The notes: a model not told the origin generated them from the sequence alone. A stretch of DNA of 64,000 bases from Jongsikchunia kroppenstedtii DSM 45133 (GCF_000380485.1 NZ_AQYG01000047.1:124001-188000); one strand, 5' to 3'. Shown: positions 1 through 12,030, counted from the stretch's first letter. Program-made: numbers and translations.

Positions 1-93
1 CGAGAGCAGGCAGATCACCAGGTTCATCAGCCGTTCGACCTTCGACTTCGGCTGCGGCTCGAACTGTTGTGCGGTCGTCACGCTGACCACCAT
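1..93 (-). CDS. pafB: PafB 5' end (WYL-domain transcriptional regulator), cut by window edge
   Basis: Only the first 31 codons are present. From the ATG at 93 the peptide runs into KVERLMNLVICLLS, which matches the start of the actinobacterial PafB helix-turn-helix/WYL regulator (partner of PafC, activator of the mitomycin/DNA-damage response). It begins 5 nt after the pafA stop codon, the usual pafA-pafB order, so it is probably co-transcribed. An alternative GTG start lies at 81. The rest of the gene is outside the window. Confidence 0.8.
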   Translation of the reverse strand, partial: MVVSVTTAQQFEPQPKSKVERLMNLVICLLS

Positions 94-97
94 AGAG

Positions 98-1474
98 CTA
101 CATCGAAGCGATCAGACGATCGACGCGCTCATCCACGTTGCGGAACGGGTCCTTGCAGAGGACCGTCCGCTGGGCCTGGTCATTCAGCTTGAGATGCACC
201 CAGTCGACGGTGAAGTCGCGGCCGGCCTTCTGCGCCGCCGCAATGAAATCGCCGCGCAGCTTGGCGCGGGTGGTCTGCGGCGGATTGTTCACCGCCGCGG
301 CGATCGCCTCGTCGGTGGTCACCCGGGCCGCGAGCCCCTTGCGCTGCAGCAGGTCGAAGACGCCGCGGCCGCGCTTGATGTCGTGGTAGGCCAGGTCCAG
401 CTGCGCGATCTTCGGATCGGACAGATCCATGTCGTAGCGATCCTGATAACGCTGGAACAGCTTGCGCTTGATCACCCAGTCGATCTCGGTATCGACCTTC
501 GAGAAATCCTGCAGCTCAACCGCGTCCAGTGCCCGGCCCCACAGGTCCACGACCTGGGCCAGCTCCTGCGGCGACTGGCTGCCCTCCATCGGCTCCCGGC
601 TCGCCAAGTACTCCTGCGCCCGATTGTGGTACTCGCGCTGGATGTCCAATGCGCTCGCGGTGCGCCCTCCGGCGAGCCGCACGGGTCGGGTGCCGGTGGT
701 GTCGTGGCTGACCTCGCGGATCGCGCGGATCGGGTTGTCCAGCGAGAAGTCCCGGAACGCCACGCCGGCCTCGATCATCTCCAGCACCAGCGCGGCCGAG
801 CCCACCTTGAGCAGCGTGGTCGTCTCGGACATGTTCGAATCGCCGACGATCACGTGCAAGCGCCGATATTTCTCGGCGTCGGCATGCGGCTCGTCGCGGG
901 TGTTGATGATCGGCCTCGAGCGCGTGGTCGCCGACGACACGCCCTCCCAGATGTGTTCGGCGCGCTGCGACAGGCAGAACGTCGCCGACTTGGGCGTCTG
1001 CAGCACCTTGCCGGCGCCGCAGATCAGCTGCCGGGTCACCAGGAACGGCAGCAGCACATCCGCGATGCGCGAGAACTCACCGGCCCGCACGACCAGGTAA
1101 TTCTCGTGACACCCGTACGAGTTGCCGGCCGAATCGGTGTTGTTCTTGAACAGGTAGATGTCCCCGCCGATACCCTCATCGGCCAGCCGATGCTCGGCGT
1201 CGTCCAGCAGATCCTCGAGGACCAGTTCGCCGGCGCGGTCGTGCTCGATGAGCTGGACCAGGCTGTCGCATTCGGCGGTCGCATATTCGGGATGCGAGCC
1301 GACATCGAGATACAGCCGGGCGCCGTTGTGCAGGAACACGTTCGAGGATCGGCCCCAGGACACCACCCGCCGGAACAGGTACCGCGCCACCTCATCGGGA
1401 CTCAGTCGCCGATGCCCGTGGAACGTACAGGTGACCCCGAACTCGGTCTCGATCCCCATGATTCGCCGCTGCAC
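98..1474 (-). CDS. pafA: Pup--protein ligase PafA
   Basis: PafA uses ATP to phosphorylate the C-terminal glutamate of Pup and joins it to substrate lysines, marking cytosolic proteins for the proteasome. The product is 458 aa from the GTG at 1474, giving the canonical N-terminus [14 protein letters not shown]. Glu9 in the nucleotide/Mg site and the catalytic-base aspartate (Asp57, in [13 protein letters not shown]) are present. The reading frame stays open further upstream, but only this GTG gives the family N-terminus. A stretch near residue 350 ([14 protein letters not shown]) is a few residues longer than I recall in M. tuberculosis. It starts 10 nt after prcA and has its own putative leaderless promoter. 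Confidence 0.97.
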   Translation of the reverse strand: MQRRIMGIETEFGVTCTFHGHRRLSPDEVARYLFRRVVSWGRSSNVFLHNGARLYLDVGSHPEYATAECDSLVQLIEHDRAGELVLEDLLDDAEHRLADEGIGGDIYLFKNNTDSAGNSYGCHENYLVVRAGEFSRIADVLLPFLVTRQLICGAGKVLQTPKSATFCLSQRAEHIWEGVSSATTRSRPIINTRDEPHADAEKYRRLHVIVGDSNMSETTTLLKVGSAALVLEMIEAGVAFRDFSLDNPIRAIREVSHDTTGTRPVRLAGGRTASALDIQREYHNRAQEYLASREPMEGSQSPQELAQVVDLWGRALDAVELQDFSKVDTEIDWVIKRKLFQRYQDRYDMDLSDPKIAQLDLAYHDIKRGRGVFDLLQRKGLAARVTTDEAIAAAVNNPPQTTRAKLRGDFIAAAQKAGRDFTVDWVHLKLNDQAQRTVLCKDPFRNVDERVDRLIASM

Positions 1475-1481
1475 GTTAGCA

Positions 1482-1487
1482 ACCCTA
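1482..1487 (-). promoter_or_regulatory. Putative leaderless -10 box for pafA
   Basis: On the minus strand TAGGGT is followed by 7 nt (TGCTAAC) and the pafA GTG, with no Shine-Dalgarno sequence. The first three bases of the box are the TAG stop codon of prcA. The spacing matches actinobacterial leaderless promoters. It would let pafA be transcribed apart from pup-prcBA. Confidence 0.45.
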
Positions 1488-2222
1488 CTCAGAATCGGGC
1501 GACGCCTCGGGCAGCAACTCTGCAACGGTCGCGGCCGACAGCCGGCGGAACGCCCGCCGCGGCCGCGATCGATCGAGGATCGCCACTTCCAGGTCGCCGA
1601 CGCCGATCTCCCGCGGCTCGGGCTTGTCCTTGCCATTGCTCGCCGGCCCGCCGGCCGCGAGCGCCCGCACGGCGCCGCTCAGGGCGGCCCCGAGCTCGGC
1701 GTCGGGCACATACGACTCGGTCATCGCCTCGGTGATGTGTTCGGTCACGCCGCCCATCACCAGGAACTTCGACTCGTCCGCGATCGACCCGTCGTAGGTG
1801 ATGCGATACAGCTGGGACGGCGTATCCCGCCCCGGCCGCGCAACCTCGGCGACGCACAGTTCGACCTCGAACGGCTTGGCCTGCTCGGTGAACACCGAGC
1901 CGAGCGAGTTGGCATACGCGTTGGCCAGCGACAGGCCCGTCACGTCGGCACGGTCGTAGTTGTAGCCGCGCATGTCCGCGAGTTGGATGCCGGCTTTTCG
2001 CAGGCTCTCGAACTCGTTGTACTTGCCGACGGCCGCAAAACCGATCCGGTCGTAGATCTCGCTGACCTTGCGCAACGTGTTGGACGGGTTCTCCGCGACG
2101 AACAGCACGCCGTCGGCGAACGTCAGGGCGATGACACTACGTCCGCGCGCAATGCCCTTACGGGCGAGCTCCGAACGATCGCGCATGATCTGTTCGGCGC
2201 TGGCGTAATACGGGAATGTCAT
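1485..2222 (-). CDS. prcA: Proteasome subunit alpha PrcA
   Basis: PrcA forms the outer seven-membered rings of the 20S core particle; its N-termini gate substrate entry and its ring surface docks the Mpa ATPase. The 245-aa product shows the alpha-type start [20 protein letters not shown], the conserved core ([20 protein letters not shown]) and a charged, disordered C-tail from about residue 200 ([16 protein letters not shown]...). The start overlaps the prcB stop by 4 nt (ATGA), so translation is probably coupled and subunit output matched. Confidence 0.97.
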   Translation of the reverse strand: MTFPYYASAEQIMRDRSELARKGIARGRSVIALTFADGVLFVAENPSNTLRKVSEIYDRIGFAAVGKYNEFESLRKAGIQLADMRGYNYDRADVTGLSLANAYANSLGSVFTEQAKPFEVELCVAEVARPGRDTPSQLYRITYDGSIADESKFLVMGGVTEHITEAMTESYVPDAELGAALSGAVRALAAGGPASNGKDKPEPREIGVGDLEVAILDRSRPRRAFRRLSAATVAELLPEASPDSE

Positions 2223-3037
2223 GCGTCCCCCTCGCCTTCGCCGGCGAACTCGGCGGCCCGGCGCTCGATCACCGACCGCACCGCGGTCGCGAGCTCATCC
2301 TTCGACAACTCGACCGCACCGGCGGCGTCGACGCGCACCGCCGTCGGATACAGCCCGCGGGTCATATCGGGCCCGCCGGTCGCCGAATCGTCGTCGGCCG
2401 CGTCGTACAGCGCCTCGACGGCCACAACCAGCGCCGCTTCGGCATCCATATCCGCACGGTAGAGCTTCTTGATCGACGATTTCGCGAACACCGATCCGGA
2501 GCCGATCGCCTGGTAGCCGCTGAGTTCCTCGTGCCGGTCACCCGCGACGTCGAAACCGAAGATCCGGCCCCGCTCGTCGTCCTCGTCATAGCCGACGAGC
2601 AGCGGAATCGCCGCCAGGCCCTGCATGGCCAGCTCCATGTTGGAGCGCACCATGCCCGCCAACCGGTTCGCCTTGCCCGCGAACGTCAGCGGGACGCCCT
2701 CGATCTTCTCGTAGTGCTCGAGTTCGACCGCGAACAGCCGGACCATCTCGACGGCCAGGCCCGCGGTGCCGGCGATGCCCACCGCCGAGAATTCATCGGC
2801 GATGAACACCTTCTGCATGTCGCGGCTGGCGATCAGATTGCCCGCCGTCGCTCGCCGGTCGCCCGCCAGGATCACTCCGCCGGGATACGCGATCGCGACG
2901 ATCGTGGTGCCGTGCGGCACCTTATCGGCATCGGTCACCGTACGAACGCGATTGTGCGGCAACAGATGCGGCGCCTGATCACGAATGAACTCGGTGAACG
3001 ACGAGATGTCACGGCCGACCTCGTGCAGCCCCGTCAC
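2219..3037 (-). CDS. prcB: Proteasome subunit beta PrcB (catalytic)
   Basis: PrcB forms the inner, catalytic rings of the 20S proteasome. The 272-aa precursor has a 43-residue propeptide ending ...KVPHG, followed by Thr44 ([12 protein letters not shown]), the N-terminal nucleophile exposed by autoprocessing. The Asp/Lys-type region GDRRATAGN and the family block [14 protein letters not shown] are intact, so it should be active. The start overlaps the pup stop by 4 nt, and prcA overlaps its own stop in the same way, making pup-prcB-prcA a tightly coupled operon. Confidence 0.97.
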   Translation of the reverse strand: MTGLHEVGRDISSFTEFIRDQAPHLLPHNRVRTVTDADKVPHGTTIVAIAYPGGVILAGDRRATAGNLIASRDMQKVFIADEFSAVGIAGTAGLAVEMVRLFAVELEHYEKIEGVPLTFAGKANRLAGMVRSNMELAMQGLAAIPLLVGYDEDDERGRIFGFDVAGDRHEELSGYQAIGSGSVFAKSSIKKLYRADMDAEAALVVAVEALYDAADDDSATGGPDMTRGLYPTAVRVDAAGAVELSKDELATAVRSVIERRAAEFAGEGEGDA

Positions 3038-3228
3038 TGGCCGCCCTTCTGCACGTAGGCGCGCACGAAGTCCTCGGCGTTCTCCTCGAGGACGTCGTCG
3101 ATCTCGTCCAGTAGATCGTCGGTGTCGTCGGCCAGCTTCTCGCGCCGCTCCTGCCCCGCTCCGGCATCCGGGCCGACGTCGTCACCGTCGTCGCCACCAC
3201 CGGTCCGCTTGGTCTGTTCCTGCGCCAT
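3034..3228 (-). CDS. pup: Prokaryotic ubiquitin-like protein Pup
   Basis: Pup is the 64-aa disordered protein tag. The C-terminus is Gly-Gly-Gln, so Dop must deamidate it to Glu before PafA can use it. The central coiled-coil-forming segment ([18 protein letters not shown], residues 29-46) is the part that binds the Mpa coiled coil. A Shine-Dalgarno GGGAGG sits 4 nt before the ATG. The length matches the mycobacterial protein as I recall it. Confidence 0.97.
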   Translation of the reverse strand: MAQEQTKRTGGGDDGDDVGPDAGAGQERREKLADDTDDLLDEIDDVLEENAEDFVRAYVQKGGQ

Positions 3229-3305
3229 GCTGCCTCCCTCGTTCTCGGGGCCGAAGTCCCTAGAACTAAAACACTACCGGTCACCACCGTCGCCGCAGGT
3301 GCATT

Positions 3306-3327
3306 GCGGGCGGTGTGGCACGCCCGC
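3306..3327. terminator. Stem-loop between dop and pup
   Basis: GCGGGCG and CGCCCGC form a perfect 7-bp stem around an 8-nt loop inside the 170-nt dop-pup gap. There is no T-run, so it may be a weak terminator, an attenuator or an RNA-processing or stabilising element that separates dop from the more abundantly needed pup-prcBA products. Other short palindromes in the same gap are GCGAA-GT-TTCGC at 3360-3371 and a GACATGTC core near 3380. Confidence 0.35.
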
Positions 3328-3398
3328 AGCCAGCGCGACTGACGATCTGCACAGCTGAGGCGAAGTTTCGCAAAGCCCGGACATGTCGGGCCGAATCG

Positions 3399-4898
3399 TC
3401 AGGTGGTCAGCTGATCGACCAGTTCGGCGGCCGAATCCACGGAATCCAACAGCTCCCCGACGTGGGCCCGACTCCCCCGCAGCGGCTCCAGGGTCGGGAT
3501 CCGCACCAGCGATTCGCCTCCCAGGTCGAAGATCACCGAGTCCCAGCTGGCCGCCGCGATGTCGGCACCGAAGCGGCGCAGGCATTCGCCGCGGAAGTAG
3601 GCACGGGTGTCGCTCGGCGGGGTCGTCACGGCATCCAACACCTGCTGCTCGGTCGTCATGCGCAGCATCGATCCGCGGGCGACGAGGCGGTTGTAGAGGC
3701 CCTTGTCCAGCCGCACGTCGGAATACTGCAGGTCGACGAGCTGCAGCCGCGGCGCCGACCAGCTGAGCCCCTCGCGATTGCGGAATCCTTCCAGCAGCCG
3801 CAGCTTCGCCGGCCAGTCCAGCAGATCCGCGCACTCGGACGGATCGCGCTCGAGCTTGTCGAGGATGTCGATCCAGGTGTCCAGCACATGCTGGGCGCGG
3901 GTGTCCTCCGGGTGATGCGCGGCAACGAATTTCGCGCAGCGCTCGTGATAGATCCGCTGCAGCGCAAGGCCCGTCAGCTCGCGCCCGTCGGCCAGCGCGA
4001 CCACGGCCGTCAGCGTCGGATCGTGGCTGATGGTGTGCACGGCGGTGACCGGCCGGGCCAGCTCCAGATCGGACAGGTCGATACCGGCCTCGACCAGGTC
4101 GAGCACCAGCGCCGTCGTGCCGACCTTCAGATATGTTGCGGTCTCGGCCAGATTCGCGTCGCCGATGATGACATGCAGCCGGCGATAGCGGTCCGGGTCG
4201 GCGTGCGGCTCGTCGCGAGTGTTGATGATGCCGCGCTTGAGGGTGGTCTCCAGACCCACCTCTACCTCGATGTAGTCGGCGCGCTGGCTCAGCTGGAAAC
4301 CCGCCTCGTCGCCCGACTGCCCGATGCCGACCCGGCCCGAGCCGCAGAAGACCTGCCGCGTCACGAAGAACGGCGTCAGCCCGACGATCAGGTCGTTGAA
4401 CGGCGTCTGCCGGTCGACCAGATAGTTCTCATGCGTGCCATACGAGGCGCCCTTGCCATCGATGTTGTTCTTGTACAGCTGCAGTTTCGGCGCCCCCGGC
4501 ACGCTGCCGACATACCGCGCCGCCGCCTCCATCACCCGCTCGCCGGCCTTGTCCCAGACGACGGCGTCGAACGGGTCGGCGACCTCCGGTGCCGAGTACT
4601 CCGGGTGCGCATGGTCGACGTAGAGCCGCGCCCCGTTGGTGAGAATCATGTTGGCAGCGCCGATTTCGTCGGCGTCGATGATCGGCGCCGGCCCGGTGGT
4701 GCGGCCCAGATCGAAACCCCGCGCGTCGCGCATCGGTGACTCGACCTCGTAGTCCCAGCGGGTGCGCTTGGCGCGCGGGACGCTGGCGGCGGCGGCATAC
4801 GCGAGTACCGCCTGTGTCGAGGTCATGATCGGGTTGGCCCCGGGGTCTCCCGGTGCGGAAATGCCGTACTCGACCTCGGTTCCGATGATCCGCTGCAT
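3399..4898 (-). CDS. dop: Pup deamidase/depupylase Dop
   Basis: Dop deamidates the C-terminal Gln of Pup and also removes Pup from conjugates. The 499-aa product begins [13 protein letters not shown], with the ATP/Mg glutamate Glu8. The catalytic aspartate is Asp95 in [11 protein letters not shown], the position established for the M. tuberculosis enzyme. It shares the carboxylate-amine-ligase fold with PafA, but the family-specific insert at residues 39-80 identifies Dop. It starts 7 nt after a TACGCT -10 element and so has its own promoter, separated from the upstream exporter by 51 nt. Confidence 0.97.
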   Translation of the reverse strand: MQRIIGTEVEYGISAPGDPGANPIMTSTQAVLAYAAAASVPRAKRTRWDYEVESPMRDARGFDLGRTTGPAPIIDADEIGAANMILTNGARLYVDHAHPEYSAPEVADPFDAVVWDKAGERVMEAAARYVGSVPGAPKLQLYKNNIDGKGASYGTHENYLVDRQTPFNDLIVGLTPFFVTRQVFCGSGRVGIGQSGDEAGFQLSQRADYIEVEVGLETTLKRGIINTRDEPHADPDRYRRLHVIIGDANLAETATYLKVGTTALVLDLVEAGIDLSDLELARPVTAVHTISHDPTLTAVVALADGRELTGLALQRIYHERCAKFVAAHHPEDTRAQHVLDTWIDILDKLERDPSECADLLDWPAKLRLLEGFRNREGLSWSAPRLQLVDLQYSDVRLDKGLYNRLVARGSMLRMTTEQQVLDAVTTPPSDTRAYFRGECLRRFGADIAAASWDSVIFDLGGESLVRIPTLEPLRGSRAHVGELLDSVDSAAELVDQLTT

Positions 4899-4905
4899 GT
4901 CACCG

Positions 4906-4911
4906 AGCGTA
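4906..4911 (-). promoter_or_regulatory. Putative leaderless -10 box for dop
   Basis: The minus strand reads TACGCT, 7 nt, then the dop ATG. No Shine-Dalgarno sequence is present. This fits a leaderless transcript and suggests dop is transcribed independently of the exporter gene upstream. Confidence 0.45.
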
Positions 4912-4949
4912 CGGACCGACGAGAACCACGTGGCCTCCGGCCTGCCCCG

Positions 4950-7505
4950 CTACCGGCGCGGGGCCTTGAGCCGCAGCCGGCGATACACCAGGAACCACAA
5001 CATGATCGCCATCAGGGCCAGCACGCCCCACGCCAGGCCGATCGCCGAGGCCTCGTGCTTCCACAACGGTTCCTTGGTGACCAGCGCGACGGATGTCATG
5101 TAGCTCTTGACGTCGATTGTCGAGGCGGCGGCCGCGTATCCCCACCGCGACGGGATGAACCAGGCGAACTGCTCGACCCCGGCCCGACCGTGCAGACCGA
5201 ACATGCCGCCGCACATCACCAGCTGCACCATCACGATCACGACCAGCGGCGGCATCGTCTGCTCACTGGTACGCACCATCGCCGAGATCAGCAGTCCCAA
5301 CAGCACCCCGACCATGCCGACGAACACCAGATCCAGCGGCAGTTCGATGATGCTCGGCAGCAGCACGCCCTTGCTCGGCGGAGTTCCCTGCCCGGCGTAA
5401 GTCACCGCCATCAGGATGACGATCTGCACGACCAGCGCGACACCGAACACCAGCAGCTTCGCCAGCAGATACGCGCCGGGCCGCAACCCGACCGCCCGCT
5501 CCCGATGGAAGATGGCCCGCTCGCCGACCAGATCACGCACCGTCAGGGCCGATCCCATGAACACCACGCCGACCACCAGGACGACGAGGATCTGCAGGGT
5601 CTGCGTGCTCATCGGGTCGGTCAGTTGACGTTCCACCCGCAGCCCGACCTTGCCGGGGATGGCCAACGACAGCAGGCCGATCACGACGGGCAGCGCGAGC
5701 AGGAATCCGAGGTAGCCCTTGTCCGCGAAGATCAACCGGCTCTGCCGCCGGGCGACCGTCGCGGTCTGCCGGACGAAGCTGGCCTGCTTGGGCCGCGCCC
5801 GCTCCGGCGGGATCGCGCTGGGCTGCGGCGGCGGCTGACGCCGACTGCGGCTGCGGTGCCGCTCCCACGCCTGGTCCGGCTGGGCCGCGGCATAGGCGAA
5901 GATCTCGGCCCAATCATCGGTTCCCAGAGCCGCTTTCACCTGATCGGGCGGCCCGCAGAAGGCAGTCTTGCCGCCCGGGGCCAGCATCAGCACCTGATCG
6001 CACATCGACAGGTACGACACCGAGTGCGTCACGACGATCACCACACGTCCGGCGTCCGCGAGCCTGCGCAGTGTCTGCATCACCTGCCGGTCGAGGGCCG
6101 GGTCGAGACCGGACGTCGGTTCGTCCAGCAGCAGCAACGACGGGCCGGTCAGCAGCTCCATGGCCACCGACGCGCGCTTGCGCTGGCCGCCGGAGAGTTT
6201 GTCGACGCGAGTCGACTTGTGTTCTGTCAGTTGCAGTTCCGCGAGAACACCGTCGATGACCGCGTCACGATCGACACGGCTCATGTCCGGCGGCAGCCGC
6301 AGCTGCGCCGCGTACCGCAACGCCTGCTGCAGGGTGAGGCGACCGTGCAGGACATCGTCCTGCGGCACCATGCCGATCCTGGTGCGCAGCGCCTGGTAGT
6401 CGGCGTGCACATCGCGGCCCTCGAAGGTCACCGCCCCTTCGGTGGGCGCCGAGGTTCCCGAGATCACCCGGGACATCGTCGATTTGCCCGCACCCGAGGG
6501 TCCAATGATCGCGGTCAGGCTGCCGGGACCGGCCGCGAAGTCGACGTCGTTCAGCAGTTTCTTGTTGTCGACGGTGAGGCTGACGCCGTAGACGTTGACG
6601 CCGCCGGCGACGATCTCCTTCTCTTGGCCGCGCACCAGGGTGCCACCGGCGACGACGAGGTCGGAGTTGCCGATCGTCACCACGTCACCGTCGGACAGCT
6701 GCTGGCGCGTGATGCGTCGACCGTTGACGAACGTGCCATTGCTGCTGCGCAGGTCCTCGATCACCAGAACCACACCGGACTGCGCCGAGTCGGTCCCGCC
6801 CGCTGCGCTCCCGGTCCGGGTCACCTGGGCGTGGTGCCGGGACGCGAGCACGTCGGGGATGACTATGTCGTTGTCCGGCGTGCGGCCGATCCGCATTGCC
6901 GACGCCGCCGACACGGAGATCGAGTCCCGTACCGGCGGCGGGGCGGGGGTCGCGGGACCGGCCTCGGGCGCGGCGACCTGATAGACCGCGGACAGATTCT
7001 GGCGCATCGCCTGCAGATGCGGCAGATCGGCGCCGCCCGCGGGGAGGGTGAACTGTCGGACACCGATCGGCTGGATGAGGCGGCCGGTCGGCGGGCGCTG
7101 AGCGGGCTGCGGCCGTGATGGCGGCGCCGAGAGAACGGCGGGATTCACACGCGGCGGTGTCGGCCGAGACGGTGGGGCCTGAGGCGGGACTGCCGGCGCG
7201 ACCACGCCGACCTCGACCACCGGCCCGTTGACCGGGTCACCGAGACGCAGCGCCAGCGGGCCGCGGATGGGATAGCCGCGCACCCGCTGACCGCCCACGA
7301 AGAAGCCGTTGGTGCTGCCGGCGTCGACGGCATGCCACACGCCGCCACGCAGTTCCAGCACCAGATGGTGCCGCGACACCTGCGGCTGCGCGATCACGAC
7401 ATCGTTGTCGGGCGTCCGGCCGATCGTGACCCGCGGACCGAACGGAACGTTCTGCGGCACACCGTTCACCGCCACCGTGAGCGTCGGCATCACTGAGGAG
7501 TTCAT
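4950..7505 (-). CDS. FHA-domain ABC exporter (ATPase + permease), Rv1747-like
   Basis: This single polypeptide of about 851 aa carries two N-terminal FHA domains (GRTPDNDVVIAQPQVSRHH near residue 30 and GRTPDNDIVIPDVLASRHH near 210), an ABC ATPase (Walker A GPSGAGKS, signature LSGGQRKR, Walker B LLLLDEPTSGLD, about residues 310-540) and a C-terminal ABC-2-type six-helix membrane domain (about 590-850). The layout matches M. tuberculosis Rv1747, a PknF-phosphorylated exporter linked to phosphatidylinositol mannosides. FHA domains bind phosphothreonine, so control by a Ser/Thr kinase is likely. The start is uncertain: 7505 lies 8 nt after TATTGT, with alternatives at 7517 and 7490. It sits inside the proteasome locus. 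Confidence 0.9.
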   Translation of the reverse strand: MNSSVMPTLTVAVNGVPQNVPFGPRVTIGRTPDNDVVIAQPQVSRHHLVLELRGGVWHAVDAGSTNGFFVGGQRVRGYPIRGPLALRLGDPVNGPVVEVGVVAPAVPPQAPPSRPTPPRVNPAVLSAPPSRPQPAQRPPTGRLIQPIGVRQFTLPAGGADLPHLQAMRQNLSAVYQVAAPEAGPATPAPPPVRDSISVSAASAMRIGRTPDNDIVIPDVLASRHHAQVTRTGSAAGGTDSAQSGVVLVIEDLRSSNGTFVNGRRITRQQLSDGDVVTIGNSDLVVAGGTLVRGQEKEIVAGGVNVYGVSLTVDNKKLLNDVDFAAGPGSLTAIIGPSGAGKSTMSRVISGTSAPTEGAVTFEGRDVHADYQALRTRIGMVPQDDVLHGRLTLQQALRYAAQLRLPPDMSRVDRDAVIDGVLAELQLTEHKSTRVDKLSGGQRKRASVAMELLTGPSLLLLDEPTSGLDPALDRQVMQTLRRLADAGRVVIVVTHSVSYLSMCDQVLMLAPGGKTAFCGPPDQVKAALGTDDWAEIFAYAAAQPDQAWERHRSRSRRQPPPQPSAIPPERARPKQASFVRQTATVARRQSRLIFADKGYLGFLLALPVVIGLLSLAIPGKVGLRVERQLTDPMSTQTLQILVVLVVGVVFMGSALTVRDLVGERAIFHRERAVGLRPGAYLLAKLLVFGVALVVQIVILMAVTYAGQGTPPSKGVLLPSIIELPLDLVFVGMVGVLLGLLISAMVRTSEQTMPPLVVIVMVQLVMCGGMFGLHGRAGVEQFAWFIPSRWGYAAAASTIDVKSYMTSVALVTKEPLWKHEASAIGLAWGVLALMAIMLWFLVYRRLRLKAPRR

Positions 7506-7573
7506 CACCGGCAACAATAGCGGCGAAACTCCCGGACACCGGCCTCAACCGGCGGCGCTGTCGACTGGTCGGG

Positions 7574-9289
7574 CTACAGGTACTGGCCGGTGTTCGTCTC
7601 GGTGTCGATCGCCCGGCTGGCACCCGCGCTCTTGCCGGTGACCAGCGTGCGGATGTAGACGATCCGCTCGCCCTTCTTGCCGGAGATCCGTGCCCAGTCG
7701 TCCGGGTTGGTGGTGTTCGGCAGATCCTCGTTCTCGGCGAACTCGTCGAGGATCGAGTCGAACAGATGCTGGATCCGCAGACCCGGTGCACCGGTCTCCA
7801 ACTGCGACTTGATCGCGTACTTCTTCGCCCGGTCGACGACGTTCTGGATCATCGCGCCCGAGTTGAAGTCCTTGAAGTACATGACCTCCTTGTCGCCGTT
7901 GGCGTAGGTCACCTCCAGGAACCGGTTGTCCTCGGTCTCGGAGTACATCCGCTCGACGACCTTCTGGATCATCGCCTTGATGCAGGCGCTGTGGTCGTCG
8001 CCGAACTCCGCCAGATCGTCCGCATGGATCGGCAGCGCGTCGGTCAGGTACTTGGAGAAGATGTCCTGCGCCGACTCCGCGTCCGGCCGCTCGATCTTGA
8101 TCTTGACGTCCAAGCGGCCCGGCCGCAGGATCGCTGGATCGATCATGTCCTCGCGGTTGGACGCGCCGATCACGATCACGTTCTCCAGGCCCTCGACGCC
8201 GTCGATCTCGCTCAGCAGCTGCGGCACCACGGTGGTCTCGACGTCGGAGGAGACGCCGGAGCCACGCGTACGGAAGATCGAGTCCATCTCGTCGAAGAAG
8301 ACGATCACCGGCGTGCCCTCGGACGCCTTCTCGCGCGCCCGCTGGAAGATCAGCCGGATATGCCGCTCGGTCTCGCCGACGAACTTGTTCAGCAGCTCGG
8401 GGCCCTTGATGTTGAGGAAGTACGACTTCGCCTCGCGCGCGTCGTTGCCCCGCACCTCCGCGATCTTCTTGGCCAGCGAGTTCGCGACCGCCTTGGCGAT
8501 CAGCGTCTTGCCGCATCCGGGCGGGCCGTAGAGCAGCACGCCCTTCGGCGGACGCAGGTCGTAGTCGCGGAACAGGTCCTTGTGCAGGAACGGCAGCTCG
8601 ACCGCGTCGCGGATCTGCTCGATCTGCCGGCCCAGGCCGCCAATGTCCTCGTAGCCGACATCCGGCACCTCTTCCAGGACCAGGTCCTCGACCTCGGCCT
8701 TGGGGATGCGCTCGAAGGCGAAGCCGGCCTTCGTGTCGACCAGCAGCGAGTCGCCGGGGCGCAGCGTGCGCTTGTCGTCGCCGCCCACGTCCTCGCCGTC
8801 GACCAGCGGATCCGACAGCCAGACCACCCGCTCCTCGTCGGCATGACCGACGACGAGCGCCCGATGGCCCCCGTCGAGGACCTCGCGCAGCGTCGAGATC
8901 TCGCCGACCGAGTCGAAGTCGCCGGCCTCTACGATCGTCAGCGCCTCGTTGAGGCGGACCGTCTGGCCGCGGTGCAGCAACTCGGTCTCGATATTCGGCG
9001 AGCAGGTGAGCCGCATCTTCCGGCCGGAGGTGAAGACGTCCGCGGTGTCGTCGTCGTGCACCGCGAGCAGCACGCCATAACCGCTCGGCGGCTGACCGAG
9101 CCGGTCCACCTCTTCGCGCAGCGCAACCAGCTGTTCGCGCGCGTCCTTGAGCGTGTCGAGCAGCTTCGTGTTACGCGCGGTGAGCGTTTCGACCCGCTCG
9201 GCGAGATCGGCAGCGGATGCCGACTCTGTGCGCGGGCGAGCGCCGCCCGATTCCGGACCGGTCGATCCCGGTGTCGTGGAAGACGTCAT
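7574..9289 (-). CDS. mpa: Proteasome-associated ATPase Mpa/ARC
   Basis: This AAA+ ring ATPase binds Pup through its coiled coil, unfolds the tagged protein and feeds it to PrcBA. From the ATG at 9289, preceded by GAGGAG, the protein is 571 aa. An N-terminal coiled coil (about residues 25-65) is followed by OB domains, then Walker A GPPGCGKT, Walker [12 protein letters not shown], and a C-terminus ending GQYL. That tail is the motif that docks into the PrcA ring and opens the gate. An upstream in-frame ATG at 9349 lacks a ribosome-binding site. Confidence 0.97.
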   Translation of the reverse strand: MTSSTTPGSTGPESGGARPRTESASAADLAERVETLTARNTKLLDTLKDAREQLVALREEVDRLGQPPSGYGVLLAVHDDDTADVFTSGRKMRLTCSPNIETELLHRGQTVRLNEALTIVEAGDFDSVGEISTLREVLDGGHRALVVGHADEERVVWLSDPLVDGEDVGGDDKRTLRPGDSLLVDTKAGFAFERIPKAEVEDLVLEEVPDVGYEDIGGLGRQIEQIRDAVELPFLHKDLFRDYDLRPPKGVLLYGPPGCGKTLIAKAVANSLAKKIAEVRGNDAREAKSYFLNIKGPELLNKFVGETERHIRLIFQRAREKASEGTPVIVFFDEMDSIFRTRGSGVSSDVETTVVPQLLSEIDGVEGLENVIVIGASNREDMIDPAILRPGRLDVKIKIERPDAESAQDIFSKYLTDALPIHADDLAEFGDDHSACIKAMIQKVVERMYSETEDNRFLEVTYANGDKEVMYFKDFNSGAMIQNVVDRAKKYAIKSQLETGAPGLRIQHLFDSILDEFAENEDLPNTTNPDDWARISGKKGERIVYIRTLVTGKSAGASRAIDTETNTGQYL

Positions 9290-9314
9290 GACGACTCCTC
9301 TGCAATCGCCCCCG

Positions 9315-9332
9315 TGATCAGTGGGCTGATCA
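9315..9332. promoter_or_regulatory. Paired TGATCA palindromes upstream of mpa
   Basis: TGATCA occurs at 9315-9320 and again at 9327-9332, 12 nt apart, 26-43 nt before the mpa start. The rest of the 122-nt trmI-mpa gap (9290-9411) shows a possible TAGCGT/TAGCTA -10 region on the minus strand and no gene. The pair could be an operator or a 5'-UTR element; nothing else supports a function. Confidence 0.25.
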
Positions 9333-9411
9333 ATGGGTGTAGCTACCACGCTACCGGGCGAGTCGAGTCAATAGTCCGTTCGGCGCGCCGACCTCCCGGT
9401 TCGACCGCCGC

Positions 9412-11181
<1,770 letters not shown>

Positions 11182-11185
<4 letters not shown>

Positions 11186-12024
11186 CCGGCTACTACCTGC
11201 CGCTGCGTGTCGACGATGAGTACGAATACCTCACCGCCACCGAGGCGACCGTGAGTGTCTGGTCCCCCGAATTGCAGCACGGCGGCCCGCCGAGCGGCCT
11301 GCTCAGCCGCACGCTCGAGCGTTTCGCGGCCGCGAACGGCATGGCGAGTATGGTCTTCTCACGCATCACCATCGACATCCTCGGCCCGATCGCATTGGGT
11401 GAGAACCGGGTTCGCGCCTCCGTGCTGCGTCCTGGCCGGCAGATCGCGCAGCTGGTCGCCGAACTGGAATGTCTCGGGCCGTCCGGCGAATTCCGCACGG
11501 CGGCCCGCGCCACGGCATGGTTGCTGAACGGTTCGGACACCAGCGACGTCGAGCGCTACGCCGGCGTGGTCGCGCTGCCCGACCCCGCCGGCCTGCAGCA
11601 GGAACACGGATTGCAGTCGGCCGGACCGGAATTGGCGCAGTGGGCGCATATCGGGTTCGTCTCCACCCTCGAGCATGCCGTCGTGCCGCAGCCCCACAGT
11701 TATCTTCCGGGCGACCCGACACGCGCCTGGCTGCGCCCGACGGTGCCGCTGGTCGCCGGAGAGCGGTCGACCCCCTTGCAGACCTTCCTCACGGTCATCG
11801 ACGTCGCCAACGGACTGGGCGCGCGGCTGCAGGCCCGCGACTGGACCTTCATGAACACCGATACCACGGTGCATTTCTATCGACCACCGGTCGGCGATTG
11901 GGTCGGTATCAGCGCCGAAGTCCGCGTCGGGCCCGCCGGTGTCGGCGCGACCGAGGCCGAGATCTGCGATGTCGGCGGACCAGTCGCCACGACTGCGCAA
12001 ACGCTGCTGCTGCAACGCAACTGA
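11182..12024 (+). CDS. Thioesterase-family (double hot-dog) protein
   Basis: The 280-aa protein belongs to the actinobacterial acyl-CoA thioesterase-like group with two hot-dog folds. The first half carries LQHGGPPSGLLSRTLE, a typical helix entry, and the second carries FLTVIDVANGLGARL and TDTTVHFYRPP. The substrate is unknown, presumably an acyl-CoA. The ATG overlaps the stop of the nuclease gene (ATGA), so they share a transcript, although no joint function is obvious. Confidence 0.75.
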
Positions 12025-12030
12025 GCCGCC

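Noticed and set aside
194-1735. Long plus-strand open frame antisense to pafA
   Set aside because: Arg/His-rich, low-complexity translation with no family match; it is the shadow of the strongly conserved pafA on the other strand.
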